From Sphaerochaeta sp. (lineage in GTDB: Bacteria > Spirochaetota > Spirochaetia > Sphaerochaetales > Sphaerochaetaceae): a DNA stretch of 29,285 nt. Made by a program: the position numbers and the translations under genes. Location of the stretch: assembly GCA_023228445.1 (NCBI GenBank), contig JALOBD010000007.1:1-29285 (forward strand), written 5' to 3'. This document shows, one piece after another, positions 19,231 through 27,147 of the stretch (its first letter is position 1; each line of letters begins with the position of its first letter). A model generated the notes under the pieces. The model saw only the letters and a program-made list of their open reading frames with translations. It ran no database searches and had not been told where the DNA came from.

Positions 19231-20274
19231 ATGGGTGTTGATAGACAGGTACGGATCGCAGACAAGATGCTTGGAGCAGGGCTGCCCCCTTTGGTGCAGA
19301 CGATGTACGACCAGGCCCTTCCCCACGACCAAGACGAGCTTGACGAACTGGTCAGGCGCATCGGCAGCCTCAACGCGATGGGCTGTGACATCATCCGTTT
19401 CTCCTACCCGAGCCGGGAGTTTCATGATCCGCTTGCATTCCTGGCTGCCAAGAGCCCCATCCCGGTGGTGGCGGACATCCACTTCGACCACGCACTCGCC
19501 CTCGATGCGCTTCAGGCCGGGGTGCACAAGATTCGCATCAATCCCGGCAATATCGGGGCTCGGTGGAAGGTCGATGAGATCCTCGCATCTGCAAAGGACC
19601 ACAACGCGGCCATCCGCATCGGGCTGAACAGCGGATCGCTTCCCAAGGGGGAGGGGGAGCCGGCGGTTCTGATGAGCAATACTGCGCTGACCTACCTCAA
19701 CTGGTTTGAGCAAGCCGGCTTCACCAATACCGTGGTGAGCCTGAAAGCAAGCGATGAGATGGTGACCGTCGAGGCCAATCGCCGCTTTGCCGCACAAAGC
19801 GGCTATCCGCTGCACCTGGGCGTCACCGAGGCGGGGTCGGTGGTCAGCAGTGTGGTCCGTTCCACCTGGGCGCTCGGCCAGCTGCTGAGCGAAGGCATCG
19901 GCAGCACCTTGAGAATCTCCATAACCGGACCGATCGAGACCGAGGTGCAGGCAGCCGTCGAGCTCTTGCGCACCCTGGGCTTGCGAAAGAAGGGGATCCG
20001 CATCGTCAGTTGCCCCCGTTGTGGCCGTGCCAGCTTCGATAGCCAGGGCTTCCTCGCCTCGGTGGAGAGGGAGCTGTTGACCATCGACAAGGACCTGACG
20101 GTCGCCATCATGGGCTGTCAGGTCAATGGACCCGGGGAGGCGAAGAGCGCCGACATCGCCATCACTGGGATTGGAAACGCCATCTTCCTCTACGAAGGGG
20201 GGAAGTTGGTCAGGAAAGTGGGGGCCGATGAAGCAAAAACGGCTCTCTTGGAAGCGGTACGGAATGCAAAATAA
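19231..20274 (+). CDS. ispG: 4-hydroxy-3-methylbut-2-en-1-yl diphosphate synthase (flavodoxin/ferredoxin), IspG
   Basis: This 347-residue enzyme converts methylerythritol cyclodiphosphate to hydroxymethylbutenyl diphosphate, the sixth dedicated enzyme of the non-mevalonate isoprenoid pathway. The TIM-barrel part runs from PPLVQTMYDQ through VVADIHFDHALAL, KIRINPGNIG, IGLNSGSLP and LHLGVTEAG. The C-terminal domain holds the [4Fe-4S] ligands Cys261 and Cys264 (SCPRCGR) and Cys296 (MGCQVNGPGEA), with the fourth ligand Glu303. This is the short bacterial form without the insertion seen in plants. The start ATG at 19231 has a GAGG about 10 bases upstream. It overlaps uvrA by 11 bases. The promoter carries a palindromic operator, which is unusual for this housekeeping gene. 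Confidence 0.95.
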   Translation: MGVDRQVRIADKMLGAGLPPLVQTMYDQALPHDQDELDELVRRIGSLNAMGCDIIRFSYPSREFHDPLAFLAAKSPIPVVADIHFDHALALDALQAGVHKIRINPGNIGARWKVDEILASAKDHNAAIRIGLNSGSLPKGEGEPAVLMSNTALTYLNWFEQAGFTNTVVSLKASDEMVTVEANRRFAAQSGYPLHLGVTEAGSVVSSVVRSTWALGQLLSEGIGSTLRISITGPIETEVQAAVELLRTLGLRKKGIRIVSCPRCGRASFDSQGFLASVERELLTIDKDLTVAIMGCQVNGPGEAKSADIAITGIGNAIFLYEGGKLVRKVGADEAKTALLEAVRNAK

Positions 20275-23113
20275 GTTGATCATACGAGGGGCGCGGCAGC
20301 ATAACCTGAAGAACCTCGACCTCGAGTTGGACAAGGACCAGCTGATCGTCATCAGCGGACTTTCAGGCAGCGGCAAGAGCTCGCTCGCCTTCGATACAAT
20401 CTTTGCAGAGGGGCAGCGCCGCTACGTGGAGAGCCTCTCCTCCTACGCGCGGATGTTCCTCGACCGGATGGACAAGCCCGATGTGGACTACATGGAGGGC
20501 CTCAGCCCTGCCATCGCCATCGAACAGAAGTCCTCCAGCCGCAACCCCCGTTCGACAGTGGGCACGGTGACGGAGATCTACGACTACCTGCGCCTGCTCT
20601 GGGCGCGGGTAGGCGAGGCGCACTGCCACGTCTGTGGTCGGCCCATCAGCGAGATGAGCGTCGACCAGATCATCGACATCATCTTCAAAGCCGAAGAGGG
20701 CAGCCGCATCATCGTCAGCGCCCCGGTGGCCATCGGACGCAAGGGTGAGTTCAAGAAGGTCTTCGAGGATGCCCAAGCCAGTGGATATCAGCGTGTAAAG
20801 GTCGACGGGGCGATGTATGGGCTCGATGACCCTCCCAAGCTCGACAAGCAGATCAAGCACTCCATCGATGTGGTCGTCGACCGATTGATCCTCGATCCTT
20901 CGGTGCGCAGCCGCCTCGCCTCATCGATCGAGAGCGCCACCGAGATGACCTTGGGGTTGGTCAAGATCACCTACCTGGCCGGTGACGACAGCGAGCACGA
21001 GGAGATCTACAGCCAATCCAACAGCTGCCCGCACTGCGGCATCACGCTGCCCGAACTTGAGCCGCGCCTCTTCAGCTTCAACAACCCCTATGGGGCGTGC
21101 CCGGAGTGCAACGGCCTGGGTGAGAAGACCGAGTTCGACCCCGACCTCATCATCCCCGACTACTCCAAGAGCTTCAACGAGGGGGCCATCGCCACGATGA
21201 ACCCCGATGCCCAGTGGGCACGCTCGCAGTTCAAAGCGCTGGCCGACCACTACCACTTCACCCTCGATACCCCCTTTTGCGACCTCTCCAAAGAGATCAT
21301 CGATGCCATCCTCTACGGCAGTGAGGAGAAGATCTTCGTCGAGTATCGCCGGGAGAAGCGTGAAGCGACCTTTCAGGTTGAAAAGCCGTACCCCGGGATC
21401 ATCCCCGATCTGCAGCGGCGCTACTATGAGACGCCCTCGATGCAGATCAAAGTGTGGATGAACGGCTTTCAGACCTCCCGGGTCTGCCCGGTCTGCCACG
21501 GTGAGCGCCTGCGCCCTGAAGCGCTGGCCGTCACCATCGGCGGTCTCTCCATCATGCAGGTCACCCGCCTCTCGGTCAAAGAGGCCAACTCGTTCTTTTC
21601 CCACCTCACCCTCACCGAGAGCCAGGCACAGATCAGCCGCCAGGTCTTCAAGGAGATCCGAAACCGCCTCTCCTTCCTGACCAACGTCGGCCTTACCTAT
21701 CTGACCCTCGACCGGGCCAGCGCGACGCTCAGCGGCGGTGAAGCACAGCGCATCCGCCTCGCCACCCAGATCGGCTCGGCCCTCAGCGGGGTGCTCTACG
21801 TGTTGGATGAGCCCTCCATCGGCTTGCACCAGCGTGACAACGCCATGCTGATCACCACCCTCAAGAGCCTCAGGGACCTGGGCAACACCGTCCTCGTCGT
21901 CGAGCACGACGAGGCAACGATCCGCGAAGCGGACTGGGTCGTCGACCTTGGTCCGGGAGCCGGGATCCACGGCGGCTACGTCACTGCCCAAGGAACGCCC
22001 GAGGAGGTGGAGAAGAACCCAGCCTCGATCACCGGACAGTACCTCTCCGGTGCGTTGACGATGGAGATCCCCACCCAACGACGAGCGGGCAACGGACATG
22101 TCATCCGCATCGAGGGGGCGAACAAGAACAACCTCAAGCACATCGATGTCGACCTTCCCCTGGGCAAGCTCATCGTCTTCACCGGCGTATCGGGCAGCGG
22201 CAAATCGTCCCTGCTCAACGAGGTGCTGCTGCCTGCGGTACGTCGTCAGCTGGCGCGCAAGACCCCCAACTACGACGGATTCTCTCGCATCAGTGGTGTG
22301 GAGCACATCGACAAGGTCATCAACATCGACCAAAGCCCGATCGGACGCACCCCGCGCTCCAACCCCGCCACCTATGTAGGCCTCTTCACCCCGATCCGCG
22401 AGCTCTACGCCTCGCTGCCCGAGTCCAAGGCCCGCGGCTACAAGAGCGGGCGCTTCAGCTTCAACGTCCAAGGGGGACGGTGCGAGCACTGCCAGGGGGA
22501 CGGGACGCTGAAGATCGAGATGAACTTCCTGCCCGACGTCTACGTCACCTGTGACGTCTGCCACGGCAAGCGTTTCAATAAGGAGACGCTGGCTGTCCAC
22601 TACAAGGGCAAGAACATCTACGATGTGTTGCAGATGACCGTCAGCGAAGCGGGGGAGTTCTTCAGCGCCATCCCAAAGATCAAGCGCCGCATCGATACGC
22701 TCGACTCGGTGGGCCTCGGCTACATCAAACTCGGCCAGAGTGCGCTCACCCTCAGCGGCGGTGAGGCACAGCGGGTGAAGCTCAGTCTCGAACTCTCCAA
22801 GTACGGCACCGGCAAGACGCTCTACGTCCTCGACGAGCCGACCACCGGCCTCCACTTTGCCGATGTGAAGAAACTCATGGAGGTCCTCAACCGTCTCGTC
22901 GACCAAGGTAACACCATCCTGCTGATCGAACACAACCTCGATGTCATCGCCCAAGCCGACCACCTCATCGACCTCGGCCCCGAAGGTGGGGATGAGGGGG
23001 GCATGGTGGTGGGCACCGGCTCTCCGGAGCAACTCGCCCTATGCAAGGGCTCCCACACGGGGTATTATCTTGCACGGATGCTCCATGAGAAAGGACAAGC
23101 GCACGCCCAGTAG
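20264..23113 (+). CDS. uvrA: Excinuclease ABC subunit A, UvrA
   Basis: This 949-residue protein is the damage-scanning ATPase of nucleotide excision repair; it works as a dimer and loads UvrB. Two ABC modules are present. The first has Walker A GLSGSGKSS at 32-40 and signature LSGGEAQRIRLATQ; the second has GVSGSGKSSLLNEVL and LSGGEAQRVKLSLEL. Walker B regions read LYVLDEPSIGLHQRD and LYVLDEPTTGLHFAD. Zinc-binding CxxC pairs are CPHCG ... CPECNG in the first half and CEHCQG ... CDVCHG in the second; a CHVCG stands near residue 125. The start ATG at 20264 lies in the last codons of ispG, so coupling is likely; a reading back to 20126 would be out of family. It overlaps the next gene by 29 bases. 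Confidence 0.97.
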   Translation: MQNKLIIRGARQHNLKNLDLELDKDQLIVISGLSGSGKSSLAFDTIFAEGQRRYVESLSSYARMFLDRMDKPDVDYMEGLSPAIAIEQKSSSRNPRSTVGTVTEIYDYLRLLWARVGEAHCHVCGRPISEMSVDQIIDIIFKAEEGSRIIVSAPVAIGRKGEFKKVFEDAQASGYQRVKVDGAMYGLDDPPKLDKQIKHSIDVVVDRLILDPSVRSRLASSIESATEMTLGLVKITYLAGDDSEHEEIYSQSNSCPHCGITLPELEPRLFSFNNPYGACPECNGLGEKTEFDPDLIIPDYSKSFNEGAIATMNPDAQWARSQFKALADHYHFTLDTPFCDLSKEIIDAILYGSEEKIFVEYRREKREATFQVEKPYPGIIPDLQRRYYETPSMQIKVWMNGFQTSRVCPVCHGERLRPEALAVTIGGLSIMQVTRLSVKEANSFFSHLTLTESQAQISRQVFKEIRNRLSFLTNVGLTYLTLDRASATLSGGEAQRIRLATQIGSALSGVLYVLDEPSIGLHQRDNAMLITTLKSLRDLGNTVLVVEHDEATIREADWVVDLGPGAGIHGGYVTAQGTPEEVEKNPASITGQYLSGALTMEIPTQRRAGNGHVIRIEGANKNNLKHIDVDLPLGKLIVFTGVSGSGKSSLLNEVLLPAVRRQLARKTPNYDGFSRISGVEHIDKVINIDQSPIGRTPRSNPATYVGLFTPIRELYASLPESKARGYKSGRFSFNVQGGRCEHCQGDGTLKIEMNFLPDVYVTCDVCHGKRFNKETLAVHYKGKNIYDVLQMTVSEAGEFFSAIPKIKRRIDTLDSVGLGYIKLGQSALTLSGGEAQRVKLSLELSKYGTGKTLYVLDEPTTGLHFADVKKLMEVLNRLVDQGNTILLIEHNLDVIAQADHLIDLGPEGGDEGGMVVGTGSPEQLALCKGSHTGYYLARMLHEKGQAHAQ

Positions 23114-26100
23114 AACGATCGCCCTCTTTGCCCTCTGCCTCCTCGCCCCCGCCATCCTCTGGGGAGCCATCAGCGAGGAGCAGCAATTGCTCGCCCTGCG
23201 TATCGAGAACGCCGACTGGGCCACATTGGCAGAGATGGCAGGATCACTCGGCCTGGCCACCGACACACCTGACCAGATGAGAAGTGCCTTGCTCGCCCAC
23301 CACGGCCTCTTGCTGGAGCGTACCCAACTCTTGGCAGAGCGTGGGCGTGACTTTGAGCTGACGATCGCCGAGGCTGAATCGATCAAACGCCTCTCCTCCT
23401 CGCTCTTCATCGCTGAGGGGGGGGTGTCCATCACCATCAAGACGATCGACGACGGGCGGTCGCGCACCATCGCTGCCGATCGCCTCATCATCGACACAGC
23501 GGGGCACCGCCTCACCGCCCACGGCTCGGTGCGCTTCGTGGACGATGGGCAGATCGGCAGTGTCGATGCAGCGATCCTCTCCATCGACTGGAAGGGCAAC
23601 GACCTCTACATCGTCGATGCCCTCCTGTATAGCGAGCATGACAAGAAGGAGAAGGGGGAGGAGCGATTGCTCCTCTACAGCCGCTCTCAGGAGGTCTCCT
23701 CGATCTCGTTGGGTGATCTGACGGTCTACCGTCGGGGGGTCATCGCGATGAAGAGCGACGATCCACTCTCCTCGATCGCCGCCAAAGAGATGGTCTTTCG
23801 CCCAGGCGGCGACCTCCTGGTCAAAGGGGCTACGCTGCGCATCGGGCGGGTACCGGTGCTCTATCTCCCCTTCTTCCCCTTCATCCAGAACCGGATGGTG
23901 GGCAACCCATCCGTCGGCATCAACAGCGAGCGTGGCATGTTCGTCTCCACAACCTGGGAGCTCTTCGGCCGATACCCGAAGATCGGGGTGGGGGGACAGA
24001 GTGAGGCGGTCGCCCTCTTTGCCAAGGCAGATGATGAGGACCTGGTGGCCGGGCCCGTCATCTACACCGCCTCGACCAAACCCTCCCCCCTCGAAGCATG
24101 GGCGCGCGACACCTCCTCCCACCTCGCCCTCTTTGGCGATGCCTACCAGCACTCCGGTGTGAGTGTCGGCCTTGATGCCCGCCTTTCGCCAGCCGGCAAG
24201 CGTCTGACCATTTCAGGCCTTGCGCTCTTGGCCTTCGACCCAGAGGGCAGAGGGACGCTCACCACCCGTGCTGCCGTCCCGATGGTGCGCTACCTCGCCG
24301 AACCTGTGGTCAGATACGATTCATCCTGGGCAACGGTGAGCCTTGACCTCCCCCTCTACTCCGACCCGTCGGTCAAAAGCCTCTATGCAAACCGCCTCAC
24401 CGCCTTCACCGTCGAAGGGCCGCTGGGCAAGAAGATGGAGTTCCCCACCGACTTTACCGGGGACATCACCACCACGACGTGGAAGCTCAACGCCTCCTTC
24501 ACCTTCTCCACCACTGCCACCCGTCCCTACCTCTCGACCCTCTCCATCCCCACGCTGACAGCCCAGGTGACCCGGCGCTACCAGAAGATCGGCACCGTGT
24601 ATGGTTGGCAGTACACCAACGTGGTGCTTCCCAACTTCACCGCTCGAGCTGCCGGTACTCTGCTGTCGATCAAGGGCCCGGTGGCTGGCAAGCCGTCGGC
24701 CCCGGCTGCTGCTTCTGTGCCCCTTCCCACAGCCGATACCGATGCGCTGCTCGTCCCCTTCTACGCTGTTGAGGGGGAGAAGCGAAAGAGCACGGTCTCG
24801 GCAAGCCGGGAGATCACCCTCTCCTACAGCGCCGAACAACGGTTGAACCAGCGCCTCAATCCAGCAAGCGGGGAGGGGGAGTACCTCTACTCCTTCTCGA
24901 AGGCGAGCCTGCGCCTCTACGCCACACCGCACTCCAACCTCTTGACCATCACCGAGGAGCTGGTGCCCCAAATCTCGATCGTGGAGGATGTCACCAAGCT
25001 CACCTTCCACACCCGGGAGGCCCAGCTCTTTCTCACCAGCCGCATCGCCGTCCCGCTCATCGGCCTGGAGTACCAGCTCAGCGGGCGCCTTGCCCGCACC
25101 CAGGTCAGCCAGGACAGCCTGGGGGTGACGACGATCCAGCAGGGGTTTGCCTTCACCAAGGAGCAGGTGACAGTCCACCGACTCTCGCTTGCCAAGACCT
25201 ACACCGTTGCAACGGGGAGCATCAAGCCCTCGGTGACGCTGGTGCTGCCGCCGCTCAGCCAGAGTCTCACCCCGTCGCTCGTGTGGCAAGGGGGGCCGTA
25301 CACCCTCTCATCCTCGGCCACATTCACCGAATCTGAAGGAGCCCTCAAGCCTGAGCTCGTCAAGGCGTCATTCAAGTACCGTGACGGACTCTTCGCCTTC
25401 ACTGCAGAACCGACCTACCGCCTCAGTCTATCATCGACACAGTGGTACGAACCACTCTCGCTTGCCCAATCCTTCTCCTTCCAGAGTCCGGCGAAGTTCT
25501 GGAAGGTGAGTCAGTCGCTCTCCTATGCCGGCCTCTCTGCAAACGGGGTTGCCCACGCCATCGATCGCCTCTCCGTTACCGCTGAAATTCCCCACCTCCA
25601 ACTCTCCTATGCGCTCAGCGGTCCGATCGACGCACTCAAGCCCCTCGAGTTGAAGGGCACCGTCGCCCTCCTCGACGGTGAGGCCCGCTTCTACAAACGG
25701 CGTATCGCGCTCTTCTGGGGGGTGGAGAGCTCACTCTTGTTCCACTTTACGGACTGGTGGGCCTCACGCCTTGAGCTTGAGGCAACACTCGGCCTCTCGA
25801 TCGCCGAGTTCCTCGATTGCAAGCTCACTGTCAAGAGTGTGAACACCGGCTTCTACCGCTACTATGATGACAGTGGTGCCTTCGTCTTTGCCAACCTTTG
25901 GCACGACCTCTTGCGCTCCTTCGACTTTGTTGGCTCGGGGAGAGAGAACACCCAATTCAACCTCAACTCCATCGCCTTCGACCTCGTCCACGACCTGGGC
26001 GATTGGTCGTTGAATTGTAAATACAGCGCAAGTGTAGTACTATCGAACAACCAATACCAGTGGGTGCCGACCGTTTCGGTCTTCCTCTCCTGGAAGGTAT

Positions 26101-26171
26101 TGAGTGAATTGGACATAGCGGAGCGCTGGACCCGGGAGAGTTCACAGTGGGTGCGCTTTGCCACAACATAG
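23085..26171 (+). CDS. lptD: LptD/OstA-like outer-membrane assembly protein
   Basis: This large protein of 1028 residues has an N-terminal signal sequence (MRKDKRTPSRT, then IALFALCLLAPAILWGA). An OstA/LptA-like beta-jellyroll region lies at about 110-240 (TIAADRLIIDTAGHRLTAHG, YIVDALLYSE). The stretch RVPVLYLPFFPFIQNRM-VGNPSVGINSERG near 255-285 is typical of the LptD linker entering the barrel. The remaining about 740 residues alternate hydrophobic and polar residues with many aromatic strand ends, as in a large beta barrel. LptD inserts lipopolysaccharide or related glycolipid in the outer membrane. Apart from the signal sequence there is a single Cys, so the interdomain disulfides of Escherichia coli LptD are absent. 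The start overlaps uvrA by 29 bases. As I recall, Treponema also has an lptD homologue next to uvrA. Lipid cargo is uncertain. Confidence 0.82.
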   Translation: MRKDKRTPSRTIALFALCLLAPAILWGAISEEQQLLALRIENADWATLAEMAGSLGLATDTPDQMRSALLAHHGLLLERTQLLAERGRDFELTIAEAESIKRLSSSLFIAEGGVSITIKTIDDGRSRTIAADRLIIDTAGHRLTAHGSVRFVDDGQIGSVDAAILSIDWKGNDLYIVDALLYSEHDKKEKGEERLLLYSRSQEVSSISLGDLTVYRRGVIAMKSDDPLSSIAAKEMVFRPGGDLLVKGATLRIGRVPVLYLPFFPFIQNRMVGNPSVGINSERGMFVSTTWELFGRYPKIGVGGQSEAVALFAKADDEDLVAGPVIYTASTKPSPLEAWARDTSSHLALFGDAYQHSGVSVGLDARLSPAGKRLTISGLALLAFDPEGRGTLTTRAAVPMVRYLAEPVVRYDSSWATVSLDLPLYSDPSVKSLYANRLTAFTVEGPLGKKMEFPTDFTGDITTTTWKLNASFTFSTTATRPYLSTLSIPTLTAQVTRRYQKIGTVYGWQYTNVVLPNFTARAAGTLLSIKGPVAGKPSAPAAASVPLPTADTDALLVPFYAVEGEKRKSTVSASREITLSYSAEQRLNQRLNPASGEGEYLYSFSKASLRLYATPHSNLLTITEELVPQISIVEDVTKLTFHTREAQLFLTSRIAVPLIGLEYQLSGRLARTQVSQDSLGVTTIQQGFAFTKEQVTVHRLSLAKTYTVATGSIKPSVTLVLPPLSQSLTPSLVWQGGPYTLSSSATFTESEGALKPELVKASFKYRDGLFAFTAEPTYRLSLSSTQWYEPLSLAQSFSFQSPAKFWKVSQSLSYAGLSANGVAHAIDRLSVTAEIPHLQLSYALSGPIDALKPLELKGTVALLDGEARFYKRRIALFWGVESSLLFHFTDWWASRLELEATLGLSIAEFLDCKLTVKSVNTGFYRYYDDSGAFVFANLWHDLLRSFDFVGSGRENTQFNLNSIAFDLVHDLGDWSLNCKYSASVVLSNNQYQWVPTVSVFLSWKVLSELDIAERWTRESSQWVRFATT

Positions 26172-26178
26172 GTGGTCA

Positions 26179-27147
26179 ATGGATAGATCAGTACACTTTG
26201 GCAGTGAGGAACAGATCCAACGGGTGTTGGGTATAAACGACCGGAACCTGCCATACCTCGAGGCACTGTTGGGAGGTGACCTCTTCGTCAAGGGCAACAC
26301 CCTGACCATCCGCAGTGATGATGAGAACACGATCGGACGCTTCACCCTCCTCTTCAACCGCCTCGACCGCCTCGCGGCGACGCAGTCATACTTCAGCGAG
26401 GCAGAAATTTTCCTCGAATTCCAGGCGGTGCGAAACGACCGGCCCATCAGTGAGCTCATGGGCGAGGAGCGGGCCCAAGGGCCGTGCATCGTCGTGCACA
26501 ACCGCATCGCCTACCCCAAGAGCCCGCGCCAGGAGAAGTACATCACCAGCATGGCGACGCGTCAGATCGTCTTCGGTATCGGACCGGCGGGCACGGGAAA
26601 GACCTTTCTCGCCGTCGCCCATGCGTTGAGCCAGCTGCTCGGCGGCAAGCGACAGAAGATCATCCTCACCCGTCCGATCGTCGAAGCCGGCGAGAACCTG
26701 GGCTTCTTGCCCGGTGATCTTGCACAGAAGATCAACCCATACCTGCGCCCGCTCTACGATGCGATGGAGGCGATGATCAGCGTGCAGAACATCCGCCGCC
26801 TCGAGGACAACGGCTCGATCGAGATCGCCCCGTTGGCCTACATGCGCGGACGCTCGCTGCAAAACGCCACCGTCATCCTCGATGAGGCACAAAACACCAC
26901 CCGCGAACAGATGCAGATGTTCCTCACCCGCCTCGGTGAGAACAGCAGTGCCATCATCACCGGTGATATCAGCCAAGTTGACCTGCCACGCAGCAAGGAC
27001 AGTGGTCTGATCCACGCCGCGAAGATCCTCTGTGACATCGAGGGGCTGGACTTCGTCTACTTCGACAGTCGTGATGTGGTGCGTTCACGGATCGTCAGCC
27101 AAATCATCGATGCCTATGCCGAAGACGGACAGCGGAGGGGTGTGTGA
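26179..27147 (+). CDS. phoH: PhoH-family ATPase (PhoH-like/YbeZ)
   Basis: This 322-residue cytosolic ATPase has an N-terminal KH-like region (about 1-90: DRSVHFGSEEQIQRVLGINDRNL, LTIRSDDENTIGRF) that fits RNA binding. The RecA-like PhoH domain follows, with Walker A GPAGTGKT at 135-142, TRPIVEAGENLGFLPGD, Walker B VILDEAQN with D235 and E236, and IITGDISQVDLP. The family is linked to RNA metabolism and ribosome maturation with the RNase YbeY. The ATG at 26179 has AGGTGG 3-4 bases upstream and follows lptD after only 7 bases. Its stop overlaps the GTG start of the HD-domain gene by 4 bases. phoH, the 7TM-HD gene and ybeY form a widespread cluster, so ybeY may lie just beyond the window. Confidence 0.95.
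   Translation: MDRSVHFGSEEQIQRVLGINDRNLPYLEALLGGDLFVKGNTLTIRSDDENTIGRFTLLFNRLDRLAATQSYFSEAEIFLEFQAVRNDRPISELMGEERAQGPCIVVHNRIAYPKSPRQEKYITSMATRQIVFGIGPAGTGKTFLAVAHALSQLLGGKRQKIILTRPIVEAGENLGFLPGDLAQKINPYLRPLYDAMEAMISVQNIRRLEDNGSIEIAPLAYMRGRSLQNATVILDEAQNTTREQMQMFLTRLGENSSAIITGDISQVDLPRSKDSGLIHAAKILCDIEGLDFVYFDSRDVVRSRIVSQIIDAYAEDGQRRGV

Noticed and set aside
20921..23032. 703-codon open frame on the minus strand
   Set aside because: It lies wholly opposite uvrA, whose motifs are unmistakable. Long antisense frames are expected in GC-rich genes with G/C-ending codons, and its translation has no recognisable motif.
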